This document shows positions 29,035 to 37,967 of a stretch of 61,500 nucleotides of DNA, piece by piece. The position numbers were made by a program, and so were the translations under genes. The notes beneath the pieces were generated by a model. The model did no database searches. It was given only the letters and a program-made list of their open reading frames with translations, and was not told the DNA's origin. Each line of letters begins with the position of its first letter. Position 1 is the first letter of the stretch. This DNA is from Bacteroidaceae bacterium (lineage in GTDB: Bacteria; Bacteroidota; Bacteroidia; Bacteroidales; Bacteroidaceae): assembly GCA_017536765.1 (NCBI GenBank), contig JAFXGV010000013.1, positions 1-61,500 on the forward strand. Direction: 5' to 3'.

Positions 29035-30021
29035 CTATGCTCTTTTGTCCTTTTGTCTAAATATCCCCGAATTGTGCTTTATCTTGTCCCAAATGTAAAG
29101 TGGGCGGTAATAAATGCATTTAAGAATCTCCCACGCACCTTTGAATATATTGCCTTTTTTTATGTAGAATGCCCCGTTACGCAGTGCATCGGCAGCGTTG
29201 GCATCCTTGTGCAGTTCTTTCAGTTGCTTGGGGGTGAGGGAGTCATAGAATTCTATGAATGTGAGTTCTTTCTCTCCGGCTCGCCTGCGCAGCAGGTTGG
29301 CTTTTGTATAGCGCATTTTAATAATCATATTAAATGAGTTGCTCGACAACCCGCTCCCCTTGCGGTATTTGCATAATACCTCGGGTACCACAATAATTGC
29401 TTTCCCATCTACGTAGAGGTCGCTCATACGTGTCCACAGATCGAGGTCCTCGCAGAAATCCTGGTAACGTGGCTTGCCCTGTGGGTAACCATCAATTACA
29501 TATCCTCCTACCGATAGTGCAATCTCGCGGTCGTAAATGGCTGTGGGTTGCATAAAAAAGAGTTTTTTTGCGGCGGCCTTTTCGTAAAACTTCTCCTTTG
29601 TCTTTTCACCTAAGAAAAGCCCGCCTCCAATCTTTTTGCCTTTTTCGTTTATGTACTCAAGGTAACAGCCAACACCCATCAGGTCTTTGTCGCTTGCTAT
29701 TCTATTATACATTGTTTCTATGGCGTGTGGGTATAGAATATCGTCGGCATCGAGGAACATCATATATTTTGTCTGTGCGTGCCGTTCGGCAAAATGCCGC
29801 GCGTGTCCTATGCCGCCATTCTCTTCAAATGATATAAGTTCGTATTGCCGCGGGTGTTCCTCAAAGAATTCCTTAATGGCGGCAACACTGCCATCGGTAC
29901 TGCAATCATCTACAATGAGCAAGTGAAAATCCTGCATCGTTTGCCCGGCAACCGATTGCAAGGTCTCTTTTATATATCTCTCGGCGTTATAAACGCAGAT
30001 GGCGAGGGTGAGGTTAGCCAT
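29035..30021 (-). CDS. GT2-type glycosyltransferase
   Basis: 328 aa, GT-A fold. The N-terminus NLTLAICVYNAERYI, the donor-binding LLIVDDCSTDGS and the metal-binding FLDADD motif are typical of family 2 enzymes; CEDLDLW in the middle is the usual catalytic ED region. Inverting transferase acting at the cytoplasmic face. It starts six bases after the GtrA stop, so it may be the transferase that works with the polyprenyl-pentose module or simply its operon neighbour. Confidence 0.88.
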   Translation of the reverse strand: MANLTLAICVYNAERYIKETLQSVAGQTMQDFHLLIVDDCSTDGSVAAIKEFFEEHPRQYELISFEENGGIGHARHFAERHAQTKYMMFLDADDILYPHAIETMYNRIASDKDLMGVGCYLEYINEKGKKIGGGLFLGEKTKEKFYEKAAAKKLFFMQPTAIYDREIALSVGGYVIDGYPQGKPRYQDFCEDLDLWTRMSDLYVDGKAIIVVPEVLCKYRKGSGLSSNSFNMIIKMRYTKANLLRRRAGEKELTFIEFYDSLTPKQLKELHKDANAADALRNGAFYIKKGNIFKGAWEILKCIYYRPLYIWDKIKHNSGIFRQKDKRA

Positions 30022-30027
30022 TGGGCT

Positions 30028-30417
30028 CTATATATGTAATAAATATTTTCGTGAACAGAAATTCCAGGTTAATGTGACGGATATTGCAATCAATTTGGAA
30101 ATAATAAAATATATTCCAATAATGCTGGTGAGTAGCCACAATATACAAAGGTTTATTCCCAATCCAATGAATGAGACAAATAGGTAGAAGAGGAACTCCA
30201 TTCCTTTGTTTTTTATTTTGGATTCTTTGAAAATCCACCCTGTACACATAAAGTAGTTGATGGTAACGCCTGTTACAAACGACAGGGTTCCCGATAGTAT
30301 ATAATGTATGTTCAGGTGCTCAGTGAAAAGAAACAACAGGCCGATATCCACTATAGTGCAGAACCCTCCTACAAAAAGATATTTAATTGCTTGCGATAAA
30401 GTAGACTCTTTTTTCAT
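30028..30417 (-). CDS. GtrA-family membrane protein (putative lipid-linked sugar flippase)
   Basis: 129 aa with four hydrophobic segments and the GtrA start YLFVGGFCTIVDIGLLF. Family members are proposed to flip polyprenyl-phosphate sugars across the inner membrane. The start ATG shares ATGA with the stop of the HAD gene (30414-30417), so the two are translationally coupled. With UbiA, HAD and the large membrane protein it forms a compact four-gene set. Confidence 0.85.
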   Translation of the reverse strand: MKKESTLSQAIKYLFVGGFCTIVDIGLLFLFTEHLNIHYILSGTLSFVTGVTINYFMCTGWIFKESKIKNKGMEFLFYLFVSFIGLGINLCILWLLTSIIGIYFIISKLIAISVTLTWNFCSRKYLLHI

Positions 30418-31028
30418 CTATTGAATTTTTGCCATTTGTTGTTTTTAATTAAAAACCCTTCATTGGCAAATTTTAGCATAGGAATATCGCCATTGCTATC
30501 TCCGTATGCTGTAATTTCTATATCCTCTCTATAGGGGAATTCCGTCGCCAACCTATTTACCTTCTCTTCTCCATAGCAGTTCTTCGATGCGAAAGAACCT
30601 GTAAGTACACCATCTTTTTTTTCTATTTGTGTTGCAAGGACATTGGAAAAACCATTCTTCATTGCCCACGGCTTAATCCAATCCTCGGGCGATGCGCTTA
30701 CAATAACCAGCGTATCCCCTTTTGCGGTGTGTAAATTTATTCTTTCAATTGTTTTCTTGCGGATAATTTGTGGAACTCTTTTAAGAGAGTAGTTTTCGCA
30801 CATTGTTTTGAACTCTTCAATACTAGCTCCTCTTAGCATAGTAGCAAGTAGTTTTTCCTTGGCTTTGCTGTTGCTTCTTAAACCAATTGCATATAAACAA
30901 AGATTGAAAATGTTTCTTATAATACAACATAGCAACCCTCGGCTACCGTAGTTGTAAACAATGAAATCGAACAGCGTGTCCTTGTAGGTTATTGTTCCGT
31001 CGAAATCAAATGCAGCAATTTTTCTCAT
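30414..31028 (-). CDS. HAD-IB family phosphatase
   Basis: 204 aa from the ATG at 31028, which overlaps the UbiA stop as ATGA; an earlier in-frame start lacks family similarity. Motif I is AAFDFDGTIT (nucleophile and acid/base Asp), motif II VSASPEDW, motif IV GDSNGDIPML. Phosphatases of this type act on small phosphorylated substrates. In the context of a DPPR-synthase-like UbiA the natural substrate would be polyprenyl-phosphoryl-5-phosphoribose, giving polyprenyl-phosphoryl-ribose; this is inference from neighbourhood and from HAD domains fused to UbiA in other bacteria. Confidence 0.85.
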   Translation of the reverse strand: MRKIAAFDFDGTITYKDTLFDFIVYNYGSRGLLCCIIRNIFNLCLYAIGLRSNSKAKEKLLATMLRGASIEEFKTMCENYSLKRVPQIIRKKTIERINLHTAKGDTLVIVSASPEDWIKPWAMKNGFSNVLATQIEKKDGVLTGSFASKNCYGEEKVNRLATEFPYREDIEITAYGDSNGDIPMLKFANEGFLIKNNKWQKFNR

Positions 31029-31906
31029 AGGTAGATGATGATTGTAAATGCCGTAATCCACCCTGCGATGCAAAGGTGAATAAATCGATCTTTTCGCATT
31101 ATGTTTGTGGGGCTACCGCTCTTTTCATCTACAATGGTTAGTTGCATATAGCGCATAATGCCTAAGAGTACAAATATTGATGTAATATAAAGATATTGTG
31201 TGTTAAAACGCTCAATTACATCATCCTCCATTGTCCACATTATGTAGCATATCATTGTCATTGCCGCTATTATAGCTATTGCGTTGTTGAGAAACGTCAA
31301 GTTGTAGCGAACTATATTCTTGCGCATTTTTGTACCGCTGGTTTGGAAAATGAGCACATCGTCCCTTCTTTTGGCAAATGCAAGGAAAAGTGCCAATAGG
31401 AATGTCATTAGTACTATCCACTGCGAAGTCCAAGTGGCGGTGGAAAAACCTCCAACTAATATACGTATAACAAATCCAATAGCTATAATGAATGTGTCAA
31501 TAATAGCTATGTGTTTGAGTGTGGTGCAGTAGTAAAGATTTAGAATGTAATAGATAATTATGCCAAAACTGGTCTTGTTCCTTATTTCCCCGGCAGGTAG
31601 AAGATATAGTAATACTAATGCTATAATAATACAGGCAACCATTGTTGTGTATGCCTGCACAAGCGTTATCTTTCCGCTTGCAATGGGGCGCATTCTTTTC
31701 TTTGGGTGTAATTTGTCGGCTTCCGCATCTCTGATGTCATTGAAACAATATATTGAACTTGCTGCGAATGAGAACGCAATGAATGTGCATAGAGCACTTG
31801 CAAGTTCTTCAAAAGAGAGAATTCTCTGGTTAAAGAATATTGGCAGAAATATGAATGTATTCTTCAGCCATTGCGCAGGTCTTAAAAGTTGAATTGTCTG
31901 TTTCAT
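31025..31906 (-). CDS. UbiA-family prenyltransferase, DPPR-synthase-like
   Basis: 293 aa, about eight to nine membrane segments. The start LLRPAQWLKNTFIFLP, the first Asp motif NDIRDAEAD followed by HPKKRMRP, and the second region IDTFIIAIGFVIRILVGG match decaprenyl-phosphate 5-phosphoribosyltransferases (Rv3806c type) better than quinone or heme prenyltransferases. That reaction transfers 5-phosphoribose from PRPP to polyprenyl phosphate. Start and stop both overlap neighbours by ATGA (31903-31906 and 31025-31028). No DprE1/DprE2-like epimerase is present, so the product would stay a ribose derivative. Confidence 0.8.
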   Translation of the reverse strand: MKQTIQLLRPAQWLKNTFIFLPIFFNQRILSFEELASALCTFIAFSFAASSIYCFNDIRDAEADKLHPKKRMRPIASGKITLVQAYTTMVACIIIALVLLYLLPAGEIRNKTSFGIIIYYILNLYYCTTLKHIAIIDTFIIAIGFVIRILVGGFSTATWTSQWIVLMTFLLALFLAFAKRRDDVLIFQTSGTKMRKNIVRYNLTFLNNAIAIIAAMTMICYIMWTMEDDVIERFNTQYLYITSIFVLLGIMRYMQLTIVDEKSGSPTNIMRKDRFIHLCIAGWITAFTIIIYL

Positions 31907-33198
31907 AAATCATTAATCAGCTTAACGGCAGATGTGAAAAAATGTATGATGTTTCCTATAACAGATGTAAATTGTGCTTTGTAAAATCCCGAAAATGGGA
32001 CCATTATGACGGCCCATATTAGTATGTATAATGATGAATGTGAAAAATAACGGTTGTTGAACAATTGATGTACTTTTCTTCCTATAGATGAAAATATAGG
32101 ATATTCTTTCTGCTCGAACTTATAAAAGATAAAGAACGATGTTAAGGACCAATACATAAAGATTCTTCCGAAATCGCACGATAGGATTGTAAACATTGGT
32201 AATAGAGAAATAAATTGTATTAAGATGATAGAAGCCAGATATGTGTTACATATATCCTTTTGCTCATATTTGAACAGATTTATATTGTTCACGTTTACCA
32301 TAAGATACAAAGCCATTATAAATATAACGCACCAAGCTGCAAGTGGCGGTATATAGCCAAAAAGGAGTGGACTTAAATAATTTACCGTCAAGTGAAATCC
32401 GGCAGCATATTGTGTACTCCACGTTAATGCATTTACGCCTTTACCCATTTGTATAGTTTCGCCATAAACATTGTTGAAATAAGGAGTATATGAGTCCCAT
32501 ATGGAATTGGCAATTTCTTCGTTGCCTTTGAAAACACAAGCACATATCATAGCAATTGAAACAGGCATAAAAAACAAAATGGTTTTAAAGCCTTTCATAA
32601 TATATCCTCCACTAAAGTTGTTACAAAAGCAATGTAGAATCATAAACGGCACAAAGCAAAAGAAACTTGCTTCGTGTGTGAGAATTGCAAAAATACCGGA
32701 TAGGCAAGTAAGAAACCAATATTCCGTTTTATGCTCTTTGCATTTATCCCATTTGTTATACAAACTAAGTGTTAAGAATACGATCAATAGCATCAGGGCA
32801 TCACGCCTGTATAATTGAAAATTATTGATGGCAAACCCGCCAAATAATATAATGTTAGGTAATAAAATGAGAGATAGACGTTTTTTCCTAAAAAAATAGA
32901 TCGTGTAAATAATAATAAAGAGTGTACAAATCCTTGTTATGAATATAATCGTGTGTGCTATGTCGATATTAAAACAATCATATAGGAAAAGTATGATTTC
33001 ACCCCAAAGTCCTCTTCTAACAAAACCACCTTCAAAATTAATAAGCCAATCGCTAAAATACCATTCTTTAAGGAACAATTTATGAAGTTCCTTGTTGAGA
33101 CCGTTCCTAACAATTGAACTTAAAAGAAATTGTATAGCAACAATTATGCTATATATGACGAATGTGTATTTGAATAACTTTTTGTATTCTATGCGCAT
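31903..33198 (-). CDS. Polytopic membrane protein, possible GT-C-type glycosyltransferase
   Basis: 431 aa with roughly ten to eleven hydrophobic segments. An early loop has DWLINFEGGFVRRGLWGE; GGFVRRGL recurs in uncharacterised membrane proteins of polysaccharide loci, and an Asp in the first outer loop is common in GT-C enzymes using polyprenyl-phosphate sugars. It overlaps the UbiA start by ATGA, making it the first gene of the four-gene coupled block. It may transfer the lipid-linked pentose on the periplasmic side. A second polymerase-like role is an alternative. Strongly AT-rich coding. Confidence 0.55.
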   Translation of the reverse strand: MRIEYKKLFKYTFVIYSIIVAIQFLLSSIVRNGLNKELHKLFLKEWYFSDWLINFEGGFVRRGLWGEIILFLYDCFNIDIAHTIIFITRICTLFIIIYTIYFFRKKRLSLILLPNIILFGGFAINNFQLYRRDALMLLIVFLTLSLYNKWDKCKEHKTEYWFLTCLSGIFAILTHEASFFCFVPFMILHCFCNNFSGGYIMKGFKTILFFMPVSIAMICACVFKGNEEIANSIWDSYTPYFNNVYGETIQMGKGVNALTWSTQYAAGFHLTVNYLSPLLFGYIPPLAAWCVIFIMALYLMVNVNNINLFKYEQKDICNTYLASIILIQFISLLPMFTILSCDFGRIFMYWSLTSFFIFYKFEQKEYPIFSSIGRKVHQLFNNRYFSHSSLYILIWAVIMVPFSGFYKAQFTSVIGNIIHFFTSAVKLINDL

Positions 33199-33227
33199 AA
33201 AAAAAGTAATTAAATTGATTCAATCGT

Positions 33228-34730
33228 TCATTTGCGTTGTTTAATATTTTTTGCAGGGTTTCCGCCCACGATAACGCTTTGTGGGATGTCTTTGGTTACA
33301 ACGCTGCGTGCGCCTACCACTGAATGTGCTCCAATGGTTACGCAAGGCATAAATAGGCAGTCGCGCCCAATCCACACATCGTCTTTTATTTCGGTTCTAC
33401 CGTCGAAAAACTTGAATCCTTGTTCAATCATTGGCCTTGTGGTATCGCTTATGTTGTGCGTAAACCCTCCAAAGAAAAAGTTATTTGGCCCCATCATAAC
33501 ATCATCTCCTATGATAATATTTGCCGGTACCTGACAATGAGCGCCAATGTTTGAGCGCGAACCTATCCATATGTTCTTGCCATTGCCGAATTTTGCTCTT
33601 CGGCCAATATTAACCCCATTCCCAACATAATCGAAAATGTTTTTCACGCACATAACCCTTATCCTATTAGATAGCTTTCCAAAGAAACGTGAATCGAAAT
33701 TGGGGAGATACTGTGCAAAACCATAATATACAAGTATGGACAGCCAATAGATATGTTTATAGTGCCGTTTCCTGTATATATCCTGTTTCGAATGAATTCC
33801 AATTAAAGGTAGTGTGTAGCTTGCGATGCTTTTTAGTATATGCTTTATTTCTCCTTTAATACCGTTTTTATATACTATTGGCGTTTGTGCCCATTCTGTT
33901 TTCGCAAGTGCCGCAAGCCATTCCTCTCTTCTTGGGATATATCCGCCTTTATGCCAGGGCTTGTTAGGCCAAGTATAGTGTATTATAGTAGGTGATTTCT
34001 GCGCTTCCAGAACGTTTTCAAACTCTTCTTTTCTTATGCGTTTTTTCAAGAATTCCCTGCGGGCAAAAAAGAATGTCATACAGTTATATCGTGGGTGCAG
34101 ATAAACAACGTGTCCCTCGCAGGCAATATTCAAAGCATCTTGGTCGGGGAAGGTGATGTCTTTGCGTGTTTCGAGAACTTTAAGACATTTTTCGCCTGTA
34201 TCGTGTTTGCGCCAGAAATCAAGATTTAACAGCATTATACCGCTGTTGAAATAGATATGTTTTCTTTCGTCAATTCCCAGCCTTTCATAATCATTAGGCC
34301 TTATGAGGTCTTTCACCGCCGCTAAAGCGGTATCTTCGTCAAGCTTCATCTCACCTATCTCTTTTAGCGAGGATGCAATGAGGGTGTCAACATCTAAATA
34401 AAGTATAGTGTGTATGTCGGTTGGCAGAATGCGAGGCGCATAAAGACGTAAAATGTATGATGTGTCAAAAATTTTACCCATGTGTGGCGCCATCTTGTCG
34501 ATATCCTTTTTTACAGGAACCGGTATTTCCGGAAAATATAGTCTTATATTATCCTGTTCATCGCCATAGTGCTCGAAGGAACGTACCAACTTACTTTTGT
34601 TTTGTTCCTTAAGGTCCGGGCTTATGATATATATGTCGAGAGATAACTCTCGGTTCGTGTCTGCCATTGTTTGCAGCATAGCTGCTGCGTATGGAACGTA
34701 TGAGTCGGATATTGTTATCAGAATATTCAT
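33228..34730 (-). CDS. GT8 glycosyltransferase fused to a hexapeptide O-acetyltransferase
   Basis: 500 aa. Residues 1 to about 280 form a family 8 transferase (ILYLDVDTLI metal motif, YFNSGIMLLNLDFW, FPDQDALN, IIHYTWPNKPWH). From about 375 a left-handed beta-helix acetyltransferase follows, with IGRRAKFGNGKNIWIGSRS repeats, the HNI catalytic-His region and the ending VIVGGNPAKNIK. A retaining glycosyl transfer and an O-acetylation of the same unit are likely combined in one polypeptide. No stop or frame change lies between the domains. Confidence 0.85.
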   Translation of the reverse strand: MNILITISDSYVPYAAAMLQTMADTNRELSLDIYIISPDLKEQNKSKLVRSFEHYGDEQDNIRLYFPEIPVPVKKDIDKMAPHMGKIFDTSYILRLYAPRILPTDIHTILYLDVDTLIASSLKEIGEMKLDEDTALAAVKDLIRPNDYERLGIDERKHIYFNSGIMLLNLDFWRKHDTGEKCLKVLETRKDITFPDQDALNIACEGHVVYLHPRYNCMTFFFARREFLKKRIRKEEFENVLEAQKSPTIIHYTWPNKPWHKGGYIPRREEWLAALAKTEWAQTPIVYKNGIKGEIKHILKSIASYTLPLIGIHSKQDIYRKRHYKHIYWLSILVYYGFAQYLPNFDSRFFGKLSNRIRVMCVKNIFDYVGNGVNIGRRAKFGNGKNIWIGSRSNIGAHCQVPANIIIGDDVMMGPNNFFFGGFTHNISDTTRPMIEQGFKFFDGRTEIKDDVWIGRDCLFMPCVTIGAHSVVGARSVVTKDIPQSVIVGGNPAKNIKQRK

Positions 34731-34752
34731 ATTGGCACAAAATTTACGATTG

Positions 34753-35685
34753 TTAGGGAAGGTCTATAAAAGGTCTGATTCCTATTTTCTCCCAGTAATA
34801 TTTGTTTAAATTATCAACACACACTTGGTTGCGCTCTCTATTAATGTCGAGCAAAGTTTCGTTGTTTGCTATCGAAACCGGCGTGTGCGTAAATTTGAAA
34901 TTTGTGAAGTATATTGGTGTCTTTTGCAGCAGGGCCATACACGAGAGCCATACATCATCGGCAGTGAGGCATAGTTCTATAATCTCTTTTGTCAGGAAAG
35001 CATCTTTGTATAATGAATGTGGAGGGTATAGTACACTGCTCACCCCAAGCAAAAGAAAATGATTCGAGAGCCCAGGCTCTGTGACATCGGGCCAGTTTTT
35101 ATACAATGGTGTGGTTGGCAGTATTCTTTTTGCCCAATTGGCTATTATGGCATTGGGGTACTTTTTATGTGCTGTTAAGTGTCTTTCTATGAGGTCGGTG
35201 CGGTAGAAAAGGTCGTCATCGACGGTTATTACAACATCATCGGGGTTTTGCGACATTGCATAATAGTATTTTGTGTGCGAGCGTATCTTGTCGGGGCATA
35301 GCTTTATCTGCAAGCCTCTCTTTTGTTGTTCCTGTAATTTGCGGGGGAGCTCGTCGATGCTGTTTACCTGCCCTTGCGTGAGGTAAAGGATTATGGCATC
35401 GGGCTTAACTGTCTGTCGCAGCAAGCATTCAATAACTAACCACAATTTGGGCAAACGAGGTGGAAAGGATGTGAGTGATACGATAATTCTTTCTCCTTTG
35501 TCGCTTTTCTTGTTGAGCGAGTATTTTGGATTATTTCTTGTGCAGTTAAAATATATTGGTAATATAATATTTGCGAGTGCTGCTACTATTCTGTTTACTG
35601 CGGGGTAGAAGTATATCTTGGAAAGAAATTTATTTCTTTTCCCTCCCCAATACCGTCTGTTGTCGAAAAAGTTAATTAGGTTCAT
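34753..35685 (-). CDS. GT2-like glycosyltransferase
   Basis: 310 aa from the ATG at 35685; an earlier TTG at 35724 would overlap the Wzy stop and is less likely. After an N-terminal hydrophobic helix comes ERIIVSLTSFPPRL, the donor-site pattern PDAIILYLTQGQ and VITVDDDLFY, where the metal-binding DxD is VDDD. TADDVWLS resembles the catalytic acid region. Distantly related to family 2. Sugar unknown. It lies between Wzy and the GT8 fusion. Confidence 0.7.
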   Translation of the reverse strand: MNLINFFDNRRYWGGKRNKFLSKIYFYPAVNRIVAALANIILPIYFNCTRNNPKYSLNKKSDKGERIIVSLTSFPPRLPKLWLVIECLLRQTVKPDAIILYLTQGQVNSIDELPRKLQEQQKRGLQIKLCPDKIRSHTKYYYAMSQNPDDVVITVDDDLFYRTDLIERHLTAHKKYPNAIIANWAKRILPTTPLYKNWPDVTEPGLSNHFLLLGVSSVLYPPHSLYKDAFLTKEIIELCLTADDVWLSCMALLQKTPIYFTNFKFTHTPVSIANNETLLDINRERNQVCVDNLNKYYWEKIGIRPFIDLP

Positions 35686-35713
35686 AATAAAAAAAGATAA
35701 AGATATTTCTTTT

Positions 35714-36949
35714 TTAAGACTCAAGAGTGGCAGCCTTGCTATCCTCTTCCTCTATCTCGTCTTCGTAAATATCGGGATTCTCTTGGTTGTCGTGGAAATA
35801 TTTTACACAAGTCATAACCATTGCCAATGCCCATACATACTGAATATTTCCACCGGTTCCTCCACCAACTCCGGAAAATAAAAATATTGGCGCAAGTGAC
35901 CAAATGTTATATGCACAAGAGAAATTGAAGAACATAGCAATCAAGTAGTGAATAAAGCCATAGTCTTCAAACATTGTCATTTCGTCAAATGGTGTCCTAT
36001 GTCCCGCATCAATTCCTTTACCAAACCAAGTGTCGAATTTAGTAAAATCGGCATTCAGCGAGTTGAGTACGGGTGCTATTCTGGCCGCAGCCGAGCTATC
36101 AATTTCACGCACAGTTTGGGAGTCGAGTGTACTTGTTGCCTCTATTGTAGTTGTTGCGCGGTCGAGCGCTTCAATGCCCGATGCTTGTATGAGCGTGTAG
36201 CATATCGCAAGTATTGGAACAACATAGTACCAGTTATGGCGGCGCACGAAATATAAGCTAAATAGAATGAGGCATACGAAAGCAGTGCCGCTACCCATAG
36301 TCAGCATCATCCATAGGAAACGTATTGTAACCCATTTGTGCTCGCCACTAAATAACTCATTCAATGTGAATGGGCCCTCTCCACGTTTGTACTCACAGCA
36401 TTTTACATATGCATAGTAAAATATAAGCATAAAACGGCCGAAAGTACTTGGTTCTTGACATAATGAGTTGCAGCCTATACCACGATTGAATACTTGGCAT
36501 AGATTTATCAGAGGGAAATAATTTATACCTATTAAAAGGAATATCTGTTGAATTATGCACACAACAAAGTATGCACCCATCACCCATTTGCAAATTCTAA
36601 TAAAATGGTTGATGGTGAATACTTTTTCTATAACCACAAGGTTGTAGAAACATATATATGTGCTGACTAAACCTACAGAATAGAGCAGTGTACTCCATCG
36701 CCAGCTTTCGGGATGGAAACTTGCCGATATAAATTGATATATAAGGTATATGCAACCAATGATTAATGCTTTTGAGATTTTGAAAGTATAGAATAGCAAG
36801 ACAAACACGTTTAACCCTAACAATGTAAGTTTTACAGGACCAAGATTAGTACGCGTGTCGATTGGAATATAGTATATGCTATATAGGATTAAAAAAACAG
36901 TTGCATATTTGGTAATTTCTCTGTATGCCGTTTTACTTTGCATAGTCAT
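35714..36949 (-). CDS. wzy: O-antigen/capsule polymerase-like protein (Wzy)
   Basis: 411 aa from the ATG at 36949; a TTG at 36967 is less likely. About ten to eleven membrane segments with one large soluble loop (about 255-320, rich in Asp/Thr/Ala) and the phrase RGIGCNSLCQEPSTFGRFML, similar to the QEPS/T motif of Wzy-type polymerases. It would join repeat units on the periplasmic side. The C-terminus ends in an acidic tail (YEDEIEEEDS). It is the best polymerase candidate; the only other one is the protein at 31903-33198. Confidence 0.75.
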   Translation of the reverse strand: MTMQSKTAYREITKYATVFLILYSIYYIPIDTRTNLGPVKLTLLGLNVFVLLFYTFKISKALIIGCIYLIYQFISASFHPESWRWSTLLYSVGLVSTYICFYNLVVIEKVFTINHFIRICKWVMGAYFVVCIIQQIFLLIGINYFPLINLCQVFNRGIGCNSLCQEPSTFGRFMLIFYYAYVKCCEYKRGEGPFTLNELFSGEHKWVTIRFLWMMLTMGSGTAFVCLILFSLYFVRRHNWYYVVPILAICYTLIQASGIEALDRATTTIEATSTLDSQTVREIDSSAAARIAPVLNSLNADFTKFDTWFGKGIDAGHRTPFDEMTMFEDYGFIHYLIAMFFNFSCAYNIWSLAPIFLFSGVGGGTGGNIQYVWALAMVMTCVKYFHDNQENPDIYEDEIEEEDSKAATLES

Positions 36950-36956
36950 AATTTTA

Positions 36957-37967
36957 TTATTTACCAATCATAAACCTTAATCGGTTATTAAAAAGTCCTA
37001 CCAATGGATATGTGACAATTATTGTAATGACAAAATATGTGATGGTAATAACACCGCAGAATCCCGAGTGGATGAATTTCTCATCAATGGTTTTAAGTAT
37101 CTCTTGTGTTATGCTATAATGGGTACACATAAGTACAAGTGAATTTACTCCCCAAAATGTGAAGAAATTTGTTACCGGGCCTGTTTTAATTTTGCTATAA
37201 AATAGGCAGGCAAAACCTATAGCAGGTAATATGTTGCTTAAAAAAGAATTAAGATAATAGATGTCAAATATTGGGGTAATAATCAGGGAGATACTGAAGG
37301 AGATTGTAATTAATGCAAAAAGTATTATATTATATTTCCTACATTTAATTATTGCCGGCCATATGTGTTTTGCAAAAATATAACCGGCAGCTATTATCGG
37401 CCAAGCGTTTAGCCCTCGGGCAATGGGTTGGATTGGTGCATCAATAATCTTATTCAATAGAGATTCCCCTCTTAATGGTAACCATACATCGTTATATATA
37501 TGCGAAGCCATAATTGTCAGTATCAATGCCGCAAATGCAAGCAACCATTTTCTTTTACTGTTTTTTATGTAACAGAATATAATTTCGCCAATTAGGAGTG
37601 CCGGCAAAAACCATAAGGTACCAATTCCGCGCAGAGTCAATGTCTTGTATATGTCGCGTAATAATATGTGGTAATCCATAAATCCGCAAATGCACCATAT
37701 GATATTAAACAATATAATCAGTGCACTGAACCAAAGGTATGGTATCCCAAGCTGTTTTATGCGTTTTGCAGCTAACTCTTTTGTGCTTGTGGTTTTATTT
37801 TGCATTCCGCTCACCCACCCCGATGTAAAGTAAAAGGTGGTAATCATAAACATTCCTATCCAGGTGTTTAACCAAGAGGGTATAATGCCATACTCGAAAT
37901 GAAGGAAGGTGATGCAAAGTATGGCAACGCCTTTTACTGCATCAATGTAATATGCGCGTTCTTTCAT
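36957..37967 (-). CDS. Acyltransferase family 3 membrane protein
   Basis: 336 aa, about ten membrane segments. The N-terminus ERAYYIDAVKGVAILCITFLHF has the conserved R/H residues of the family (catalytic His in FLHF). Such enzymes O-acetylate sugars of surface polysaccharides. Its start overlaps the GT2 stop by ATGA (37964-37967), and it ends seven bases before the Wzy start. One of two such acyltransferases in the locus. Confidence 0.85.
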   Translation of the reverse strand: MKERAYYIDAVKGVAILCITFLHFEYGIIPSWLNTWIGMFMITTFYFTSGWVSGMQNKTTSTKELAAKRIKQLGIPYLWFSALIILFNIIWCICGFMDYHILLRDIYKTLTLRGIGTLWFLPALLIGEIIFCYIKNSKRKWLLAFAALILTIMASHIYNDVWLPLRGESLLNKIIDAPIQPIARGLNAWPIIAAGYIFAKHIWPAIIKCRKYNIILFALITISFSISLIITPIFDIYYLNSFLSNILPAIGFACLFYSKIKTGPVTNFFTFWGVNSLVLMCTHYSITQEILKTIDEKFIHSGFCGVITITYFVITIIVTYPLVGLFNNRLRFMIGK

